A stretch of DNA of 64,000 nucleotides from Rallus limicola (GCA_022605955.1 JAKCOZ010000008.1:23313083-23377082); one strand, 5' to 3'; numbered from the stretch's first letter, positions 12,601 through 26,216 are shown. Notes: generated by a model from the sequence alone, not told the origin. Made by a program: numbers and translations.

Positions 12601-15119
12601 GGGTGGAAGAAAACAAAGACTGACAGTTATGATTATGGGAAAATTAGGATTCAAAGCAAATAGAAGTGAAATAAGATATATACACACACTGAGGTCGATT
12701 GCTATTTAACCCTATTATTATAAGATACATGAACTGGATCTAGACTTAAAACAAAGTTCAGGGTTAAGAAGAGAGCCCTGTCTCAGATCAAGCTGTCAGC
12801 CAGCATTTTTTTCCAATGCACTTTTAATCATCTTTTGCAGAATGTTATATTATTTACAAATCTTCTAACTTGGCATGTTTGATTTGTCATGTACCCTAAA
12901 ATGTCATTATTGTTGATAAAGACATTTTTAATTTTTTATTAAAGTCTTATTTTATCTATGCATATATATAAAAATGTGGAGAGACTGGAGAAGGATGACT
13001 TTCCCAGGGATGTTTTCTGTTGGATTTCTTTTCTCCTCTATATCAAGCCTTATTACTTCAAGGTGGGCACATCTGTTATTAATCTAACACACAGAAGAGT
13101 TCACAGTAGCCATGCACCTAAATGAATGCTTTCATTTGGAAGTGGCCTTGTCTCAGCTCTAGGCAGGTCCTTGGTGAGCACAGTTTATTTTTGTATCTTT
13201 CATTAACGGGGCTCTGGTTGCAGAGATATCCTTGTCTGGACAGACTCTGACTCACTGGAAATGTCACAACAGACAGGTAGAAGCCCCGGGCAGAGATCAA
13301 GGTCCTGTTATCTTCAGCATTTCATAATCATACACTAAAGGATCACTACTCCTACAAGAAATTGAAAAAAGATCTTCAGGACTCAGGAAAGGGCACAACA
13401 GATGGATGAAATGAGGAAAGAGAAGGCAGAGCAGAAAGGCAAAGTGGTAGTTGAATAATTTCCCACTTAGATGGAAATTACGCGTAGAATTGAAGGTGAA
13501 AACTGCTTCAGACTTTTTTACTAATGTGTTTAGTTGCTCAGTCAATGCCAACATTCCCTTTTCCTCACACTTCTTGGGGGGAGTGGGAAACGAAGGGAGG
13601 ATGTGGTATTTATGCCTTTCCCAACTGCTCCAATATACACCCCACCGTCCCCAACTTAATAGAGATATTAAGATCTAGTAAAATGTCAGAGCTCCCTCCC
13701 ACACAGAGTCTCTCTCCTCCAGGCATTCTTCTGCCTCTATTTTCCTCAGAACACTAAATCCACCTTTCAAAAGGGATATTTTTATTGTAGCTTTAAAGCA
13801 ACCTAAGGCCAAACTGCTGGGAGAAGAGTGTGTTGCCCCTTCCTCCCTCCTGCCTTGTCAGCTCATTGTTGCTGAATCAGCAAATTGACCCAACTCAACC
13901 CAAACCAGGTGAAAGCTGCTGCCGGTGCAAGAGGGGTGGGAACCCACCCCACTGCCCAAATGCCCTCATGGTGGCAGCGGTCTTTTTCCTGTCTCATTCC
14001 TGTGTACAAGGCTTGCACAGTCACATGGAGAAAGGGAGAGGAAAAGCCCTAGTTAACCCACGCTGTGGCTGACAAACATAAGGGTTGATTTTAGTCTTCA
14101 TCCAACAAGTATCTAGGACAGCCTGCTATAACGAGTTCTGAACTGTTTGTGTCAAGAGGAAAGTCTCTTCTCCTGGTCCAATCCTTGTGCCTCTGGTAAG
14201 AGCTGCCTCTTGTAGGGTAACAAGCCTACACTCAGGTAAAACTCATACCAAACATCCTGCTCCCTGGCTGCAGTCCTCTTCACCCCGATAAAAGTGCAGT
14301 CTTGCTGGAGGAATGCAGCATCCGCCAAGCCTATTTTTGTCTCAGCCAAGCACCGCTCCAAGAACCATTACCACATGGGGTTACCATTTCCTATCCCACA
14401 AGCTTCCGGAACAACATATTTCAGGTCAAAACATTGTTTCACTAAAATCAAATCATTTCCTCCAGAACGCAGATCTTTATACTTATTATATGACAGAAGA
14501 CATTCAACACTGAAAGCCAGCTTGATGTGTTACAGCAAAAATCTCTGTTTCCCAGCAGAGAAGGAAAATTGCTTTCTGAGACTTATTTTTAAAAAGAGAT
14601 CAAGCATCCCTTTCCCCTTCCCCACCCCCCCATTATTTCTACCCTTCATTTCAAGAAGTCCCCTAATAGCAAAGTCTCCTCTTGGCTCTGATCCTTCATC
14701 CTCCAACACCTTCTATAGGCTTGCTCCTATTTCGGAAACTGCTATACTACAATAAATCAGCAGATCCTCTGCCTTATCAGCAGCCACAGGTGTTCTGGGC
14801 TGTCTGACACAATACTTGTTTATGAGTATTAGAAATACTCCCTACTGTAAATTCAGGGGGTTTTTTTTACTAATGACCAGGCATAGAATAAATATTAAGA
14901 ATAATTAGCCCTGAATCTTGGTCACCTTCCCATGAAAATGGCAATTTTTCTTCTCAGCCAAAACTTTGGCAGTCTCCAACATAAAATAGCAGACTCTGCA
15001 TCTGTCAGCCTGCTGGAAGGGAAGCTGCTGCTGATCCCTGACAACAGGGCACAGTCAGTTCAGTCACAAGAAGGGCTACCAATTTTTTTGTCAAAAGCTT
15101 CATGCTTGCTGGGGAAGGA
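9615..15119. other. Unique noncoding DNA with a possible conserved element
   Basis: No gene or known repeat is visible. The interval of about 9,880-10,180 is low in simple repeats and carries CCAAT/GATTGG and TTTATAAATAAAC-type words. It has the look of a conserved noncoding element, but that can only be settled by alignment. A nested palindrome at 11,477-11,520 is listed separately. A run of C and T at about 14,610-14,640 is a short pyrimidine tract. A 153-codon open frame at 14,294-14,755 (+) crosses that low-complexity tract and reads like chance sequence. Confidence 0.65.
11477..11520. repeat. Nested inverted repeat with a 14-bp AT palindrome
   Basis: The outer arms 11,477-11,485 and 11,512-11,520 are perfect 9-bp reverse complements (TACTGAAAT and ATTTCAGTA). 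Between them lies a perfect 14-bp self-palindrome, TAAAATATATTTTA, at 11,497-11,510. The element could fold as a hairpin within a hairpin or extrude as a cruciform. No function can be inferred from sequence. Confidence 0.85.
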
Positions 15120-15137
15120 GGGGGGGGGGGGGGGGGG
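15120..15137. repeat. G18 homopolymer run
   Basis: Eighteen consecutive G bases, preceded by GGGGAAGGA. A run this long can form a G-quadruplex on the + strand and is prone to length change and sequencing error. It is the longest G or C run in the window. Confidence 0.9.
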
Positions 15138-16821
15138 AGTTTAAATCTGCAAAACCTTTACAAAGAATGGTAACAGAGATGTCACAATCACTGAGGAGTT
15201 AGTCACAGTTCCAACTCAGAATCATGATTTACAGTTCTCTGAGAATGGTAAGGCAGCTATATTTATGTGGTAAATTCTCTATCACCTCCAGTTAAAATAC
15301 AATTTATTTCAAACTGGAATTTACCTACTGAAGTTTTATGGTTTGTATGTGGTAACAATGGATCCTTCTGGCCTCATATGTTATTAATCATACTGCTGGA
15401 GCTGCTCTTTGCTATCAGGTCTTGTCACCATGGCTTCAAAGAAAAGATATTAGCTTCTATTTTCCACTAACTGATACAATACAACAGCTTTATCTTCGTG
15501 TATTCCTATTGAAAACAGAGATTTACAGCTAGCACAAATTGACAGTGCGGTCTATAGCAGTGCAGTCTTTGTCAGTTTGCTAAGCTAAAAATTATTGTGC
15601 AGTTGACAACTTTGGTAAAAACTCTATCCTGGTATGTTGCATATATGTGGACCATTGTAAGATTTCTCTAAGTTATATGGTTTCTGTAAGATTAATGACA
15701 CAGTAATAAGTTTACATTAGTGACAAACAAGAACTAAAGCAACCATCTCTACTACTTCACTTAAGAATTAGAAGGTGATATCCTCAAAAAGAGGAAGATA
15801 GGTGTTCAAAGATACAGTAAATCAACCACCACCAGCAGGCAGAAATTCAGATGCAAGCCACTTCAGTAAAGCAAAATATTTTCTATTCCATTCTGGGCAT
15901 TGTGTTACTAATAACTGCTGGTACAAGTTATGGGATCAGAGAAGACTCTTTTGATGCGAGATCCAGGGAAAAGCAGTAAGAATATGGGAGAACTGACTCA
16001 GTGACATCACCTACTGTCTCTGTTGCCACTTCCAGTGTAAGATTTTAGTTAATTTTGAAACACATAAGATTTAACCCTATTTATCATTTCATTTAGAGCA
16101 TCTATAGGACAAGTCATGTTACGCTGTCATAGCAGTTGTTTAAAATATTACACTGTGTAGATCATGACTTCACTTTTGCATTCACATCCCTAGAACAATA
16201 CTCCTAATCCTTAAAATGGCCAAAAGCACAGGAGAAACTGGATCATTAAACTACATATATATTTCAAACTAGAAACTTTGCTTTAGATCAAAGGATGAGG
16301 TATACCACTAAAGTCGCTCAAATCACTGCATTCTAATAATCTTTTTATTTGCCTGACCACCCCAAACTTATGTTGGTTTGAAGCAGCTGCCCATGCCACT
16401 GTCTGTTCGGCATAGTTACTTTTCCATCTGAAGCCTATACCAGAACAGCTCCCCTGCTTCAGCAGTAAGACAGAATGGAGAGAGAAGAGTCAGTGTATTT
16501 TGCTTCCTTTGTTGACACCAGAGCAGCATAGAGAAGAAAAAGGAAGGGCACAGGAGGACATTAGTCAAGCAGAGAAAAAACAAGAAACACTGAAAAATTA
16601 TGTCCAAGACATTTCGGCAGAGAAACAGATCTGGAGATAATGCTAGGCACCATGGAAAAATACAGTCATTTTGGCAAAGGTCATGGGTGAAAGCCACAGA
16701 AAGAAGGCACGATGGGTACTGGGAGTTGAAGCAACAGGAACAGTTAGGAAGTTAGTGGCAGAAGCAGAAATCTTCCTGAAGCCTGTACATGATTGTAATT
16801 AAACCAGGAGCCCAAACTTCC

Positions 16822-16847
16822 ATTACTTTTCTCAAAAGAAAAGTAAT
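16822..16847. repeat. Perfect 11-bp hairpin with 4-nt loop
   Basis: ATTACTTTTCT at 16,822-16,832 is followed by the loop CAAA and then by the exact reverse complement AGAAAAGTAAT at 16,837-16,847. The arms are too short for a canonical microRNA precursor. It is reported as structure only. Confidence 0.9.
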
Positions 16848-17069
16848 CTTTCAATTTTAATACCTTATTCTTACAATCAGGTTACTCCATTAGCTCAAAA
16901 CATAACAGCCTGCACTTCAGATCTTGATACTGACTTCCTAGAAGTGAGTCCTTCACATGTAGATTTTCTTAAGAGTTTTTAGCTTCAGAAGCTCTATGTA
17001 AGAGCATAGAGGGCTCACAACTTTTTTTAAAACTGTCAACAGCAGGCAGGATAACATCACACAATTGTC

Positions 17070-17131
17070 ATCATGTTCTTAGCCACACAATCACCTCCAT
17101 ATCATGTTCTTAACCACAGAATTGCCTCCTG
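17070..17131. repeat. Tandem duplication, 31-bp unit, two copies
   Basis: Copy one, 17,070-17,100, and copy two, 17,101-17,131, both begin ATCATGTTCTTA. By eye 25 of 31 positions agree, so the duplication is old enough to have diverged. It is head to tail with no spacer. Confidence 0.85.
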
Positions 17132-19110
17132 CACTCCACACCAGGCAGAGGCAAGCTCTAACTCCAAAGCTGGGTTGGTGCATATGTCCAGGCACAGCCT
17201 CATGCTAACAGCGCTGCCTCCATAACTGTTTTTATTTGGTCCCAGCTTGTTATCTAGGTCCTGCATTAACCCACCAGGAGCAGACCCATGAGCTCAGAGC
17301 TACCTCTAATGTCCTGTAATGGTCCTTTAATCTTGCACAACCCTTTTCTATGCCCCAACAGAGCCCTCAATGTCAGATAAGTTTATAGTATTAACCCTGT
17401 ACATCATATACTATCCACATCTCATACATGAGGCTATCTAATACACATTTTTGTCATGCACACATCACCTTCCATAATGCGTTCAATTTAATATGAATTC
17501 ATTAATACTTGTCACAATACTGCAGTTGATGACAGTACCATACAGAAGGCTAGGCATACGTTATTACAGGATGTTTTTATTGTAGAGTTAGAATAGCAAG
17601 TAGTTAATAATGCATGTGACCACACACTGAAAGATGAAGAGAAAAAAATACCTTCATAGAAAGTGTTGAGTAAGGCAAAAATAAAGAGAGAAGTAAAGAA
17701 TAAAAATCATAATGGAAAAATGAATTATCACATCATAGACTAGGATACGAAGGGTTTCAAAACCCTTTTGAACTGAAATTTGTAGGTTGTGTGTCTTTCA
17801 CATTGTAAGACTTAATAACCTTTTAAGAAGGTGGTTACTTAAGGTGACATATACAGTTTAATACATTCTACAGAACTACTGCAAAAGAGTCTTTTAGCAT
17901 GAGCATTACCTGGTATTTCACCTAATGCCAGGAGAGTATGTCCTGTGAGGACTGGCACAATTTCAATGCTTTTCCTAAGGACCATTACACCAGAAACATT
18001 GTTTTCCTACTAAGTCCATTACAGCATTTCATACATATAAACTTCAGCATAGAGAAAAAAAAAATCACTTTAATAGCATTGAGAGCAGTGAAATTACAAC
18101 ACAAGAACACTGCTGTAAAAGTGAAGGTAATTAGCAAAGCATTATCAAATATATATCACAAACCAAAGTCATGGGCAAAGACATCACTTGATATCTATCT
18201 TCCATGTTCCTCATCTCAACACAAGCTCCTCCGAAACATTTAAATGCTAGATACTACTGTCCAGAGACTTACTCTGCAAGAGAGAAAGCAGTGAATACCA
18301 ACACCATAACAAATTCAGAACATGGCTCTAAACTGACAGAAAACCCATTTCCAGTACCCCACAAATAACTCAAACATTGAAATCATTTATGATTTCAGCT
18401 GCAGAGAACATGCTAAGACGCATTTATAATAGAACAGGAAAAGGCCTACAGTGAGTAATATTTAAGTACCATTAAATTTCATTTCAATATAAATCATGTA
18501 CCATTGTAAAGCCAGTGCTTTATGTAAACAGACTGATAACAGTAGGTTAAAAACATTTGTTTTATGTATACTACAGCAATGAAGATATAACAGTTCTAGG
18601 ACATTTTCACTACTGAAGCCAAGGATAAAAATCAAGCAACCCGTAAGTGGAATGATCCTTGACATTTCACTTACTAGAACTCAGGCTCTGGTATTTTTGG
18701 TTTGCAAGACACTCTTGAGACTGGAACATACGTTGCTTACCTTCTAAGCTATAACGTTTTAACTCAGATGTGTCTGAGTACACACAGAGCAAAGAAGATG
18801 AAAGGATTTGCTGTAATCATCTGAGTATATGTGTGTATGGATAGTAGAGTTAAGTACCAAAAACCCTCAGAAAAGCCGTTTCCAGGAATCAGTGAGGAAG
18901 CTAATTCACTGACTAGGGGCTGGGGAGCAAGTGCCATTGAGGACAAGCATCATTTTCATCTCTTCAGAACTTCAGCTCAGGAAGTAGAGCTTGAGTGAAG
19001 TCATGCAGCAGAACTGTCTTGGAGAAAACTCACATTAGAGACCGAAGGCATTATAGCAGAGGAAAAGTGATTGCCAGGGCTGGCACCAAAATTTACCACC
19101 TGTTACTCAC

Positions 19111-19140
19111 CACAGGGATTTTGTGAGCCATGAGGTAGTG
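19111..19140 (-). other. Candidate 30-nt microexon (splice-flanked), unproven
   Basis: Read on the - strand, a polypyrimidine tract ending in TTTTTCTTTCAG stops at 19,141. The next 30 nt are open in all three frames and end directly at the donor GTGAGT (plus-strand ACTCAC at 19,105-19,110). In phase 0 the interval would encode ten residues, His-Tyr-Leu-Met-Ala-His-Lys-Ile-Pro-Val. The strand agrees with the base-skew hint that the region is transcribed on -. Both splice signals are close to consensus, but such pairs also arise by chance in 64 kb. I recognise no protein. Confidence 0.2.
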
Positions 19141-22100
19141 CTGAAAGAAAAATTTTGACACCAAAATTACCCAGTTTAGACAGCTGCTCTTGTAACCTGG
19201 ATAATGCAGATTTCAAAACTGAAATACTATTTTTGTTAATGAGTAACTGTCTAAAGAGGGAAAACTCTAAACAAGAGTACCTGATATGAGATACAGCTCT
19301 TGGGAAATCCAACACTACTGGTAAGCACTTACAGTAGTTTGCAATAGTTTGGCTTTAGAAAGGACTTTTAAGGGAACCTCTGAGAGTGGACTAAATGTTA
19401 AGGAGAATGGATAGACTAAAAAGGACAGAATAAAAGCAGCATTAAATTATTCAACAGCTACATCCTACATACTTCCACAGTGCAATATAATCCTGATTTA
19501 GCTGTGTTCCCATGGGTTGCCTCTGAATATACATATTCTGAAGTTTATAAATATGCTATGAAACATATTATTTTCAAGAAGTTAGCAATCAGAAGCTGCC
19601 AGCAACCACGTCTCCTAGGTCTGACAGCCTCTTTAGAGATCAGTGATATTTCAGACCATACTCTCACCCCTTCAGCCCTCCTGGCTGAAAATATAAGTGC
19701 TGAACAAGAAACCTACAAAGTGTTTTTCTTTTCTAATTAACCATTCAAACTATATTTTTGTGTAGGGAAATTTAGAAGTATTTTGGATCTTGGGCTTGGT
19801 AGTCTGCAAGTTACCTCCCCATTGTAAATCTTAGATAAGAGGATAGCAAGAACAAGGCTACAGATCCAGACACAGCTTTAAGAGAGGCTTATTTAATGCC
19901 CAGAGCAGCGAGACAGCTCACCCATCAGCAGAGCTGAGAAGGTGTAGGCAGGAACATATGCTCCCTCACCTCAAATAGATGATCAACTTGCCTTTTGATT
20001 TCCCACCACGTTACCAGCAGTCAGATTTTCTCAGGCAGAGCGCCGCTCAAAGCTCTGAAGGAAGCAATATTATCCACTCTCTTCCCTGAAAGGGCCAGTG
20101 CCTTAAAGGCATAATTAAGTCCTAAATACATAATATATAGTGACATTTAGTGAAGCATGTCATCTCTGGCAAGCTGCCATTGTAGAAGGAACAGCAAATG
20201 TACAATTTTATTTGCATTGTTTTCAGATGGGTTTTTTTTGTAGTTGTGCTGTCAGCAAATGCAGAATAAACTATTAGATGAAATATGCTGGTTAACAGAC
20301 AGAGCTTATACTGATGCAGTGAAAAGAACTAATACATTTTGTAGTAAGCAGTATTTGAGGACAAAAATAATCTCTTCAAAGCTATACAAAATGCTTTATT
20401 TCTGCTACCAATGTTTATATAGTTTGCACTGCTCACAAGTACAGACTATGACAAATAGGACAATCATCACAAATTCAGAGCAACATCAATGTTCTGCTCA
20501 GCTTTGGATAAGAGAGACTTCCCCCCCAGATCTCCACCTGACCTCACACACTCTTCCTCTCCATAAAAATCATTCTAATGAATCAGCTTTTCTCTTCATA
20601 TAACTGCAGACGACAGGCATTATTAGGCAAGAATGGACTAAAGAAATATGAACATCTTGGTTTGCAATCTCCTTGCTCCCAATCTTACACCATAACAGTT
20701 GACAGGATTATTTGGTCAAACTCCAGCAAGAGGGAAAGTTCAGAAAAGAGAAAAATATTGGGAGAAGAATCAAAACACTTTCATTCAAGTGTTCTGCAAT
20801 TTGAAGACAGTACAGTAGACCATGGAAACTATCAGAAAGACATCATATTTAACCAGGAATTCCTGTTCAGGAGATGGATATTCCTCATTAGAGATTACAT
20901 GAATAATCAGGTTTCCTCCCCCATCCCCAAATAAAACCTAATTCTTTAATGAAATAATTTCTAGCCAAACACCCTGGGCTACACCTGACTCTTTAAGTCA
21001 TCCCTACTGCACTGAAGAGCCTGCCTAGTTAATTTTAGCTACTTTGGCTAGACACACAACTAAGCCTCAGAACCTACAGTAAAATTTAAAATGACTGCCT
21101 GAGCCACCAGTCCTGCCTCTCTGCTTTAATTACCAGAGAACATCTCCTTCAATTAAGATGCTGGATTTCATAATGAATATACCACAGTACTGGCTGTAGT
21201 GCTGTCTAACTTTACGAAAACAATAACCTTCAGTAAGGGTGGGAAGAAACGTCATAAATTGACAGAGCAAGATTCATCAGAAATCAGCTGTTAATACAAA
21301 AAACCTTTTCTGTATTTTGTGATGACAACATCCTGTTACTGAATGCAGGTATTTGCCAAGCATCTTAAGTAATACGCTTTGAAAGAATAGGAAAAAACCC
21401 AGTATTTCCTCTCAATGACAGCCCCCTCCAGCCCTACTGTGTGAGACATCCTTTGCAGTATTGTTTATCTAAACCAAGATAATACAAGTGTAAACTTGTG
21501 TGTAAATTTTACAATCCAAGGAAAAGCACAATCCAGCCATAGTAATAGTTCTGCCAGAAACTACCAGCCACATTATGTAAAATGAAGATGATCTCTCAAG
21601 CTCCAGAGGCAGGGCTGGAGAAGCCAAACTATGAACCCTGCAGTTTTGCAACTATACTTGTGCAGTTAGTAGAGTGGGCGTTCCCATTCCTCTCCCCTGC
21701 AGCATGTGATTATTTAGGGTCTTTAAAAATTCCCAGAAGGTTTCATCCACAAGAATTATCACATTCTCTTTAGCTGGGTTTGAAACACTCAATGTCACTT
21801 TTATTTATACAAAAAAGGCAATGCTAACTGTTAAATTGATGAACTAAACTGGACTACCCTAGTCTAGCTAGATGCACTGAATGTTAACACTGTCTCTCAG
21901 GCTTTTGGCTCAGCTGTCACAGTCACACACCACCATGGGGTCCAAAGAGACTCTGACCTCTCCGCATATTTTTTTTTTTATACTAAGCATAAAATCCATC
22001 ATAACAGAAAAGGTTGAACTCATTCTTCAGAAGTATGCTAGCTGGCTTCATCACTGAGGTATCGTTTTCACCTCAGATTTAAGAGCTGACAGACATCCCC

Positions 22101-23814
22101 AGTGTGAAAAATCACAGCAAATAGGACCCTAGAACACAAAAAGTAAATAGTTTTTCCTGTCTGTGCCAAAATGAAGATTGTAAATATTCTTCATGGGAGA
22201 ACCTTTTTTAAATACTAAAAAAAGGTCTTTAAAGTGAGATTTATCTTTTAGATATGGTATAAAAAGGCTTAATTTACTCTACAAAGTCACCACAGTTTTA
22301 TTATAGTATTTGCCCCTTTCCACTCCAACCCCCAGAAAAGTGCTTTTAATAGTGTGCAGCACTGAGCCACATTTTCATATTTATCTCTAAGTGACCAAAA
22401 CACAGAAGAAATTTAGAGAAGTGTTCTAGCTGTTAAAATGTGTTTTCTGTTCTTCAACATACCCTCAACAACTCTCAGAAAAGTTAACATTGCATTACAT
22501 GCTCCAGGCAGCTGCTAATTTGCAGTAAGAACAAATGTCAACATTAACTACACAGTTATTGACATTCACCCCATCAGAGAAACAGAAAGATTTCATATAA
22601 GTGGTTAACAACCTGCCACAGCTCACACTTTGAATACAGAATACACACAAGCAACTGCTGCCCATCCATCTGGAGGAAGAAATCAATGAGGAACGCTTAA
22701 GAGAAATGTGCAGATATATGCGTGGCCACATCTAGAACAGATACAGGAGCTGAAGCTTTGGACTGGGCACTTAGATCAAGTTTTTGGTTTAGCTCTACAG
22801 ATACTTATACACACCCTCAGACTTGCATGGGGGAGGGAGGCTTCCCCACAGCCCTGCTATAGCACAGCTGCCCACCCTTCCACCTCTGCCAGGTGACACC
22901 ACCCAAGGCCTGCATGTAACACTGCAGTCAACCTCACAGTGTGCATTATAAACCCAAGAGCCAACACGATTTCTGGGGAAAAAGCATTCAGAAAACGTTC
23001 TCTCAGTTGCTAGAAACTGTGGAAAGGGACCCACCTGTGAAGAACACCTGAGCAATGATAGCCAGGAGGTCTGGAGTGATTTTTTCCAGGCATTTTAAGT
23101 GCTGAGTTGCACAAAGCCACTCAAAAGAAAAAGCAGCCCAAATACTCAAATGTTAGCTTTTCTTATGAAAATGTGCCCCAGCACTCCAGCTTAGCAGTGA
23201 CTGACACCTTTATATCATGTGACAGATTTTTTGTAATTAGTAAACATGTATTTTAAACTTGAGCAAGTTTACTCTTAGGTAAGAGTGAAACTATCACAAG
23301 TACAAAGAGTAAAAACTTATTAAGGAAGCATGGTTCATCCTTCTGCGTAACAAGCAGTGCTTTCTGTTTCACAGTGACAGTGCTTTGGGTACAACAGGGT
23401 ACTGGAATTTAGAGCTATAAGAGTCACAGGAAAAAATTAGAACGACTTTGTGCCTAAAATAAATATCTATCTAACTGCATTAAAGACCAGCCCAAACCAG
23501 CAAGCATCATTTTTAAATAAAGCACTTCCTTGGGGCACAAACAAACAGAAAACAGATGCTGAGAGAAGTTTTAAGGTTCAAGCTAGCACCTTATTAAAAA
23601 GTATTGGCTAAAATCACAGATCTTTTTGCTATTTTGGGCAGAATGATCTGATATTAGACATGTTTCAGATATGGGGTGCTAGTTCCCATTGGGTGGCCTT
23701 AGAGCCAGCTTTCCAGCACAGCCTGCAAAAACCAGAGAAGAGGGGGAACTGAACACCTTGGTTTGACTGCTTCTCTTAGGCACAGACATCTACCCTTTCT
23801 ACCAAAAGAAAACA
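19141..23814. other. Unique noncoding DNA
   Basis: No gene or known repeat is visible. Content worth noting is a T11 run at 21,969-21,979, a 9-bp stem hairpin at 22,201-22,226 (arms ACCTTTTTT and AAAAAAGGT) and a GC-richer part at about 22,790-22,910. The line 20,521-20,580 is extremely C-rich on + (26 C against 3 G by count), an extreme case of the general strand bias in this window. Confidence 0.7.
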
Positions 23815-23875
23815 AAGTCTCAAATTCCATTTACAATGGGGAACAGCATGGTTATCACTTCCTCACTTAATCACA
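23815..23875 (-). mobile_element. Possible MIR-type SINE remnant, weak
   Basis: The string around 23,820-23,875 resembles the reverse complement of the MIR central region. It reads a CTCA-TTCC segment, then ATTTACAATGGGGA, then a TTCCTCAC segment in the expected order. The match is short and gapped and may be coincidental. A repeat search is needed before it is accepted. Confidence 0.25.
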
Positions 23876-25270
23876 AGCCATAAGAGGTGGTGCTGTGTCA
23901 TTTTGAAGCAGCACCTTAGTCTCAATTCTCCGCTCTCCAGTTGCGAGCCAGGCAGAAAACCCACTAAACCCCAGTCAGTCCTATACAATCACAAGGTCTT
24001 TCCTAACCCTTCAGTGCGGTCTGTGGTGCTCTTACATTCAAGGAGTGCTTCTGACTGTTGACATCTACTGAAAGGTAAGGAACAGCTCCAAAGAAAGAGC
24101 TAGGGAAACCCAGGGCAAAGTCCCCCTTCAGCTAAGGGGACAAAGTCCACACAACCCATACCTCCAGCAGTACTTGTCCAAGCCCTGCTGATTAGGAGCA
24201 CAGTGCTTCCCTTTTTGCCCCAGGCAGCTGTCATCACAGGTCCTGTGGCACAATGAGGCAGCACAGCCAGCATTTCTTCTGAGAGAGGCAGCTCCCACAC
24301 CCATCTCACCAAGTGGTACATACACAATTATAATGAAGATTTATGACTGACTTGCTAATGTGCCCCACCAGCACTCCCATTCAGCTTGCCATGTGGCTGG
24401 ATGAGGGAGGGAGGCAGCTGCCTCTAAGAACTGACACAACCAAATGATGTCAACTCCCAACCCACTGTGGATGCCTTTACTTCAAAGTTTTGCAGTAAAG
24501 GTTCAGAGCCTTGACACCTCTCTACCTCTACTTTCTGGGGTTCTGAACCCCCATAATTCCTCAGCACATGGATATCATTCATATGAAGTCTTTTCAGTGC
24601 ACTATCTCTTTCATAATCTTTAGATAGCAAGTTTTGAGAAGAGTTTCTTATTCCCTGTTCTTGTACTGGCAGCACAACATGCCTCCCTGAATCACAAGAC
24701 GTTGCTATTTTAACCCAGTAGTGAAACTACCATCAACAATTTTGCCATAAACCTCAGTTTAAAAAAAAAAATATTTCATTCCTACTATTAGAAAAATGGA
24801 TTGACAATTCCTGCTTTTCACATGCAACTTCCAAACCCAGAGGGCAATAATCTCATTTATTACCCTTTGTCCTATCCAGGATAGAGGAGATGCTGCTGAA
24901 TTGCTTATCAGAATTAGTGCATGTCAGTGAATTAGACATAGCTAAATTTGTAGCTGTGGCCAATTCCCATTAATAGCTTTGCATGATACCACATGTCATT
25001 ACTTCCCTTCTTTTTTTTTAATGTATTATCACAGTTGGCATTTACTTCTGTGGTACAAAATCTCAGTCCAAGACAAATTTAAAAAGTTACAGTGATGCTG
25101 AAAACATTGCTCTCATATTTTAATGGTTCAGGATATATTCACACTTCTTCCATCTTTCTCACAGTACTGCACAATTACCTCTGCAGTGTTTATTATTTGC
25201 AATGACTTATAGTGCTGAATTACTTGTTCTAATCTTCTGCTTCTGTACCTTGAAGTACTTTCCTCATCCT

Positions 25271-25292
25271 CGCCCCCCCCCCCGCCCACCCC
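25271..25292. repeat. C-rich tract with C11 core
   Basis: C11 at 25,273-25,283 is followed by GCCCACCCC, giving three further C-runs. The - strand therefore has several adjacent G-runs compatible with G-quadruplex formation. Confidence 0.85.
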
Positions 25293-26216
25293 GATGCAAT
25301 CCAGGACTCAAAAGGTCACCTATGCATATTATATTACAAGGCTTCTGGTATTTCCCTTCCTTTGAAGGTATAGGTTAAAGGAAAACAAAGACCTAAGCCA
25401 CAATGACAGTTCACATACAGAACTTTCCATTTCTTTTCCTTTAGCTCACTGGGCTTGAAAGACTGAAAGCAGCAAAATCACTGTTAAAGTAAACAATTCA
25501 AAAACCTTTAAAAACAAGACATAGACCAGTTTGCAGGTGCCACAAAGCTAAAGCCTTACGTGGTATTTTGCTAACAGCAGTCTTCCTTTGCCACACAAGA
25601 TCTTTAATCTTCTCCTAACATCCAGCCACAGTGCAAGCAATAATACAATTTCTCTGCTATTCATTAGAGTCTGAACAACATTATATAGTTATATTGTAAC
25701 ACAAGTATATTAATCCTTTGTATTTTACTTCTAAGATGGCAACAAAGCAATAGGGAGGGGATCATTCATAAGAACAAGTACCTGAAAGCACTAAGGCATT
25801 ATGGTTTTCAACCGATTTCCATCATCTTTGTCTCCCACCTGCATATCAGTAACTTGATTATGGAATAATCCCCAGTTTTTCAGAGCTCATGCACCATCAT
25901 CAGTTAGAGCACTAATAGAAGACAAGCTCTAGTTTCGGCCAAGCTTCCAGGGAAAACAAATTCATGCCCTGAGTTCAGTGACCATTTACCAGAAACTGTC
26001 CTGCAAAAGCTCCATAACTCAACTTGTCACATTCTAAACAATTTTCTTTCCTTTTCATCCCTAAACAAACCCTCCTGCCTGGGAAGCTCTCTCCAGCACC
26101 ACACACAGGTGCAGATGCTCCACTAAGCTCCTTTACACCCTTACCATGTTCCAGCACCTGGTGGGACAGCCATAGCTGTCAGTTACAAGATGCATATAAG
26201 AAAATTTAAGACTTAC

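Larger units (their letters stand above)
15138..19110. other. Unique noncoding DNA with hairpins and one tandem duplication
   Basis: No gene or transposable element is recognised. Listed separately are the hairpin at 16,822-16,847 and the 31-bp duplication at 17,070-17,131. A smaller hairpin, with 8-bp arms AAGGGTTT/AAACCCTT and a 2-nt loop, lies at 17,750-17,767. The open frames at 16,416-16,697 (-) and 17,938-18,243 (+) look like chance frames. Confidence 0.7.

Noticed and set aside
12535..12623. Box C/D snoRNA (ATGATGA ... CTGA)
   Set aside because: The boxes are about 80 nt apart, but there is no terminal stem and no internal C'/D' boxes.
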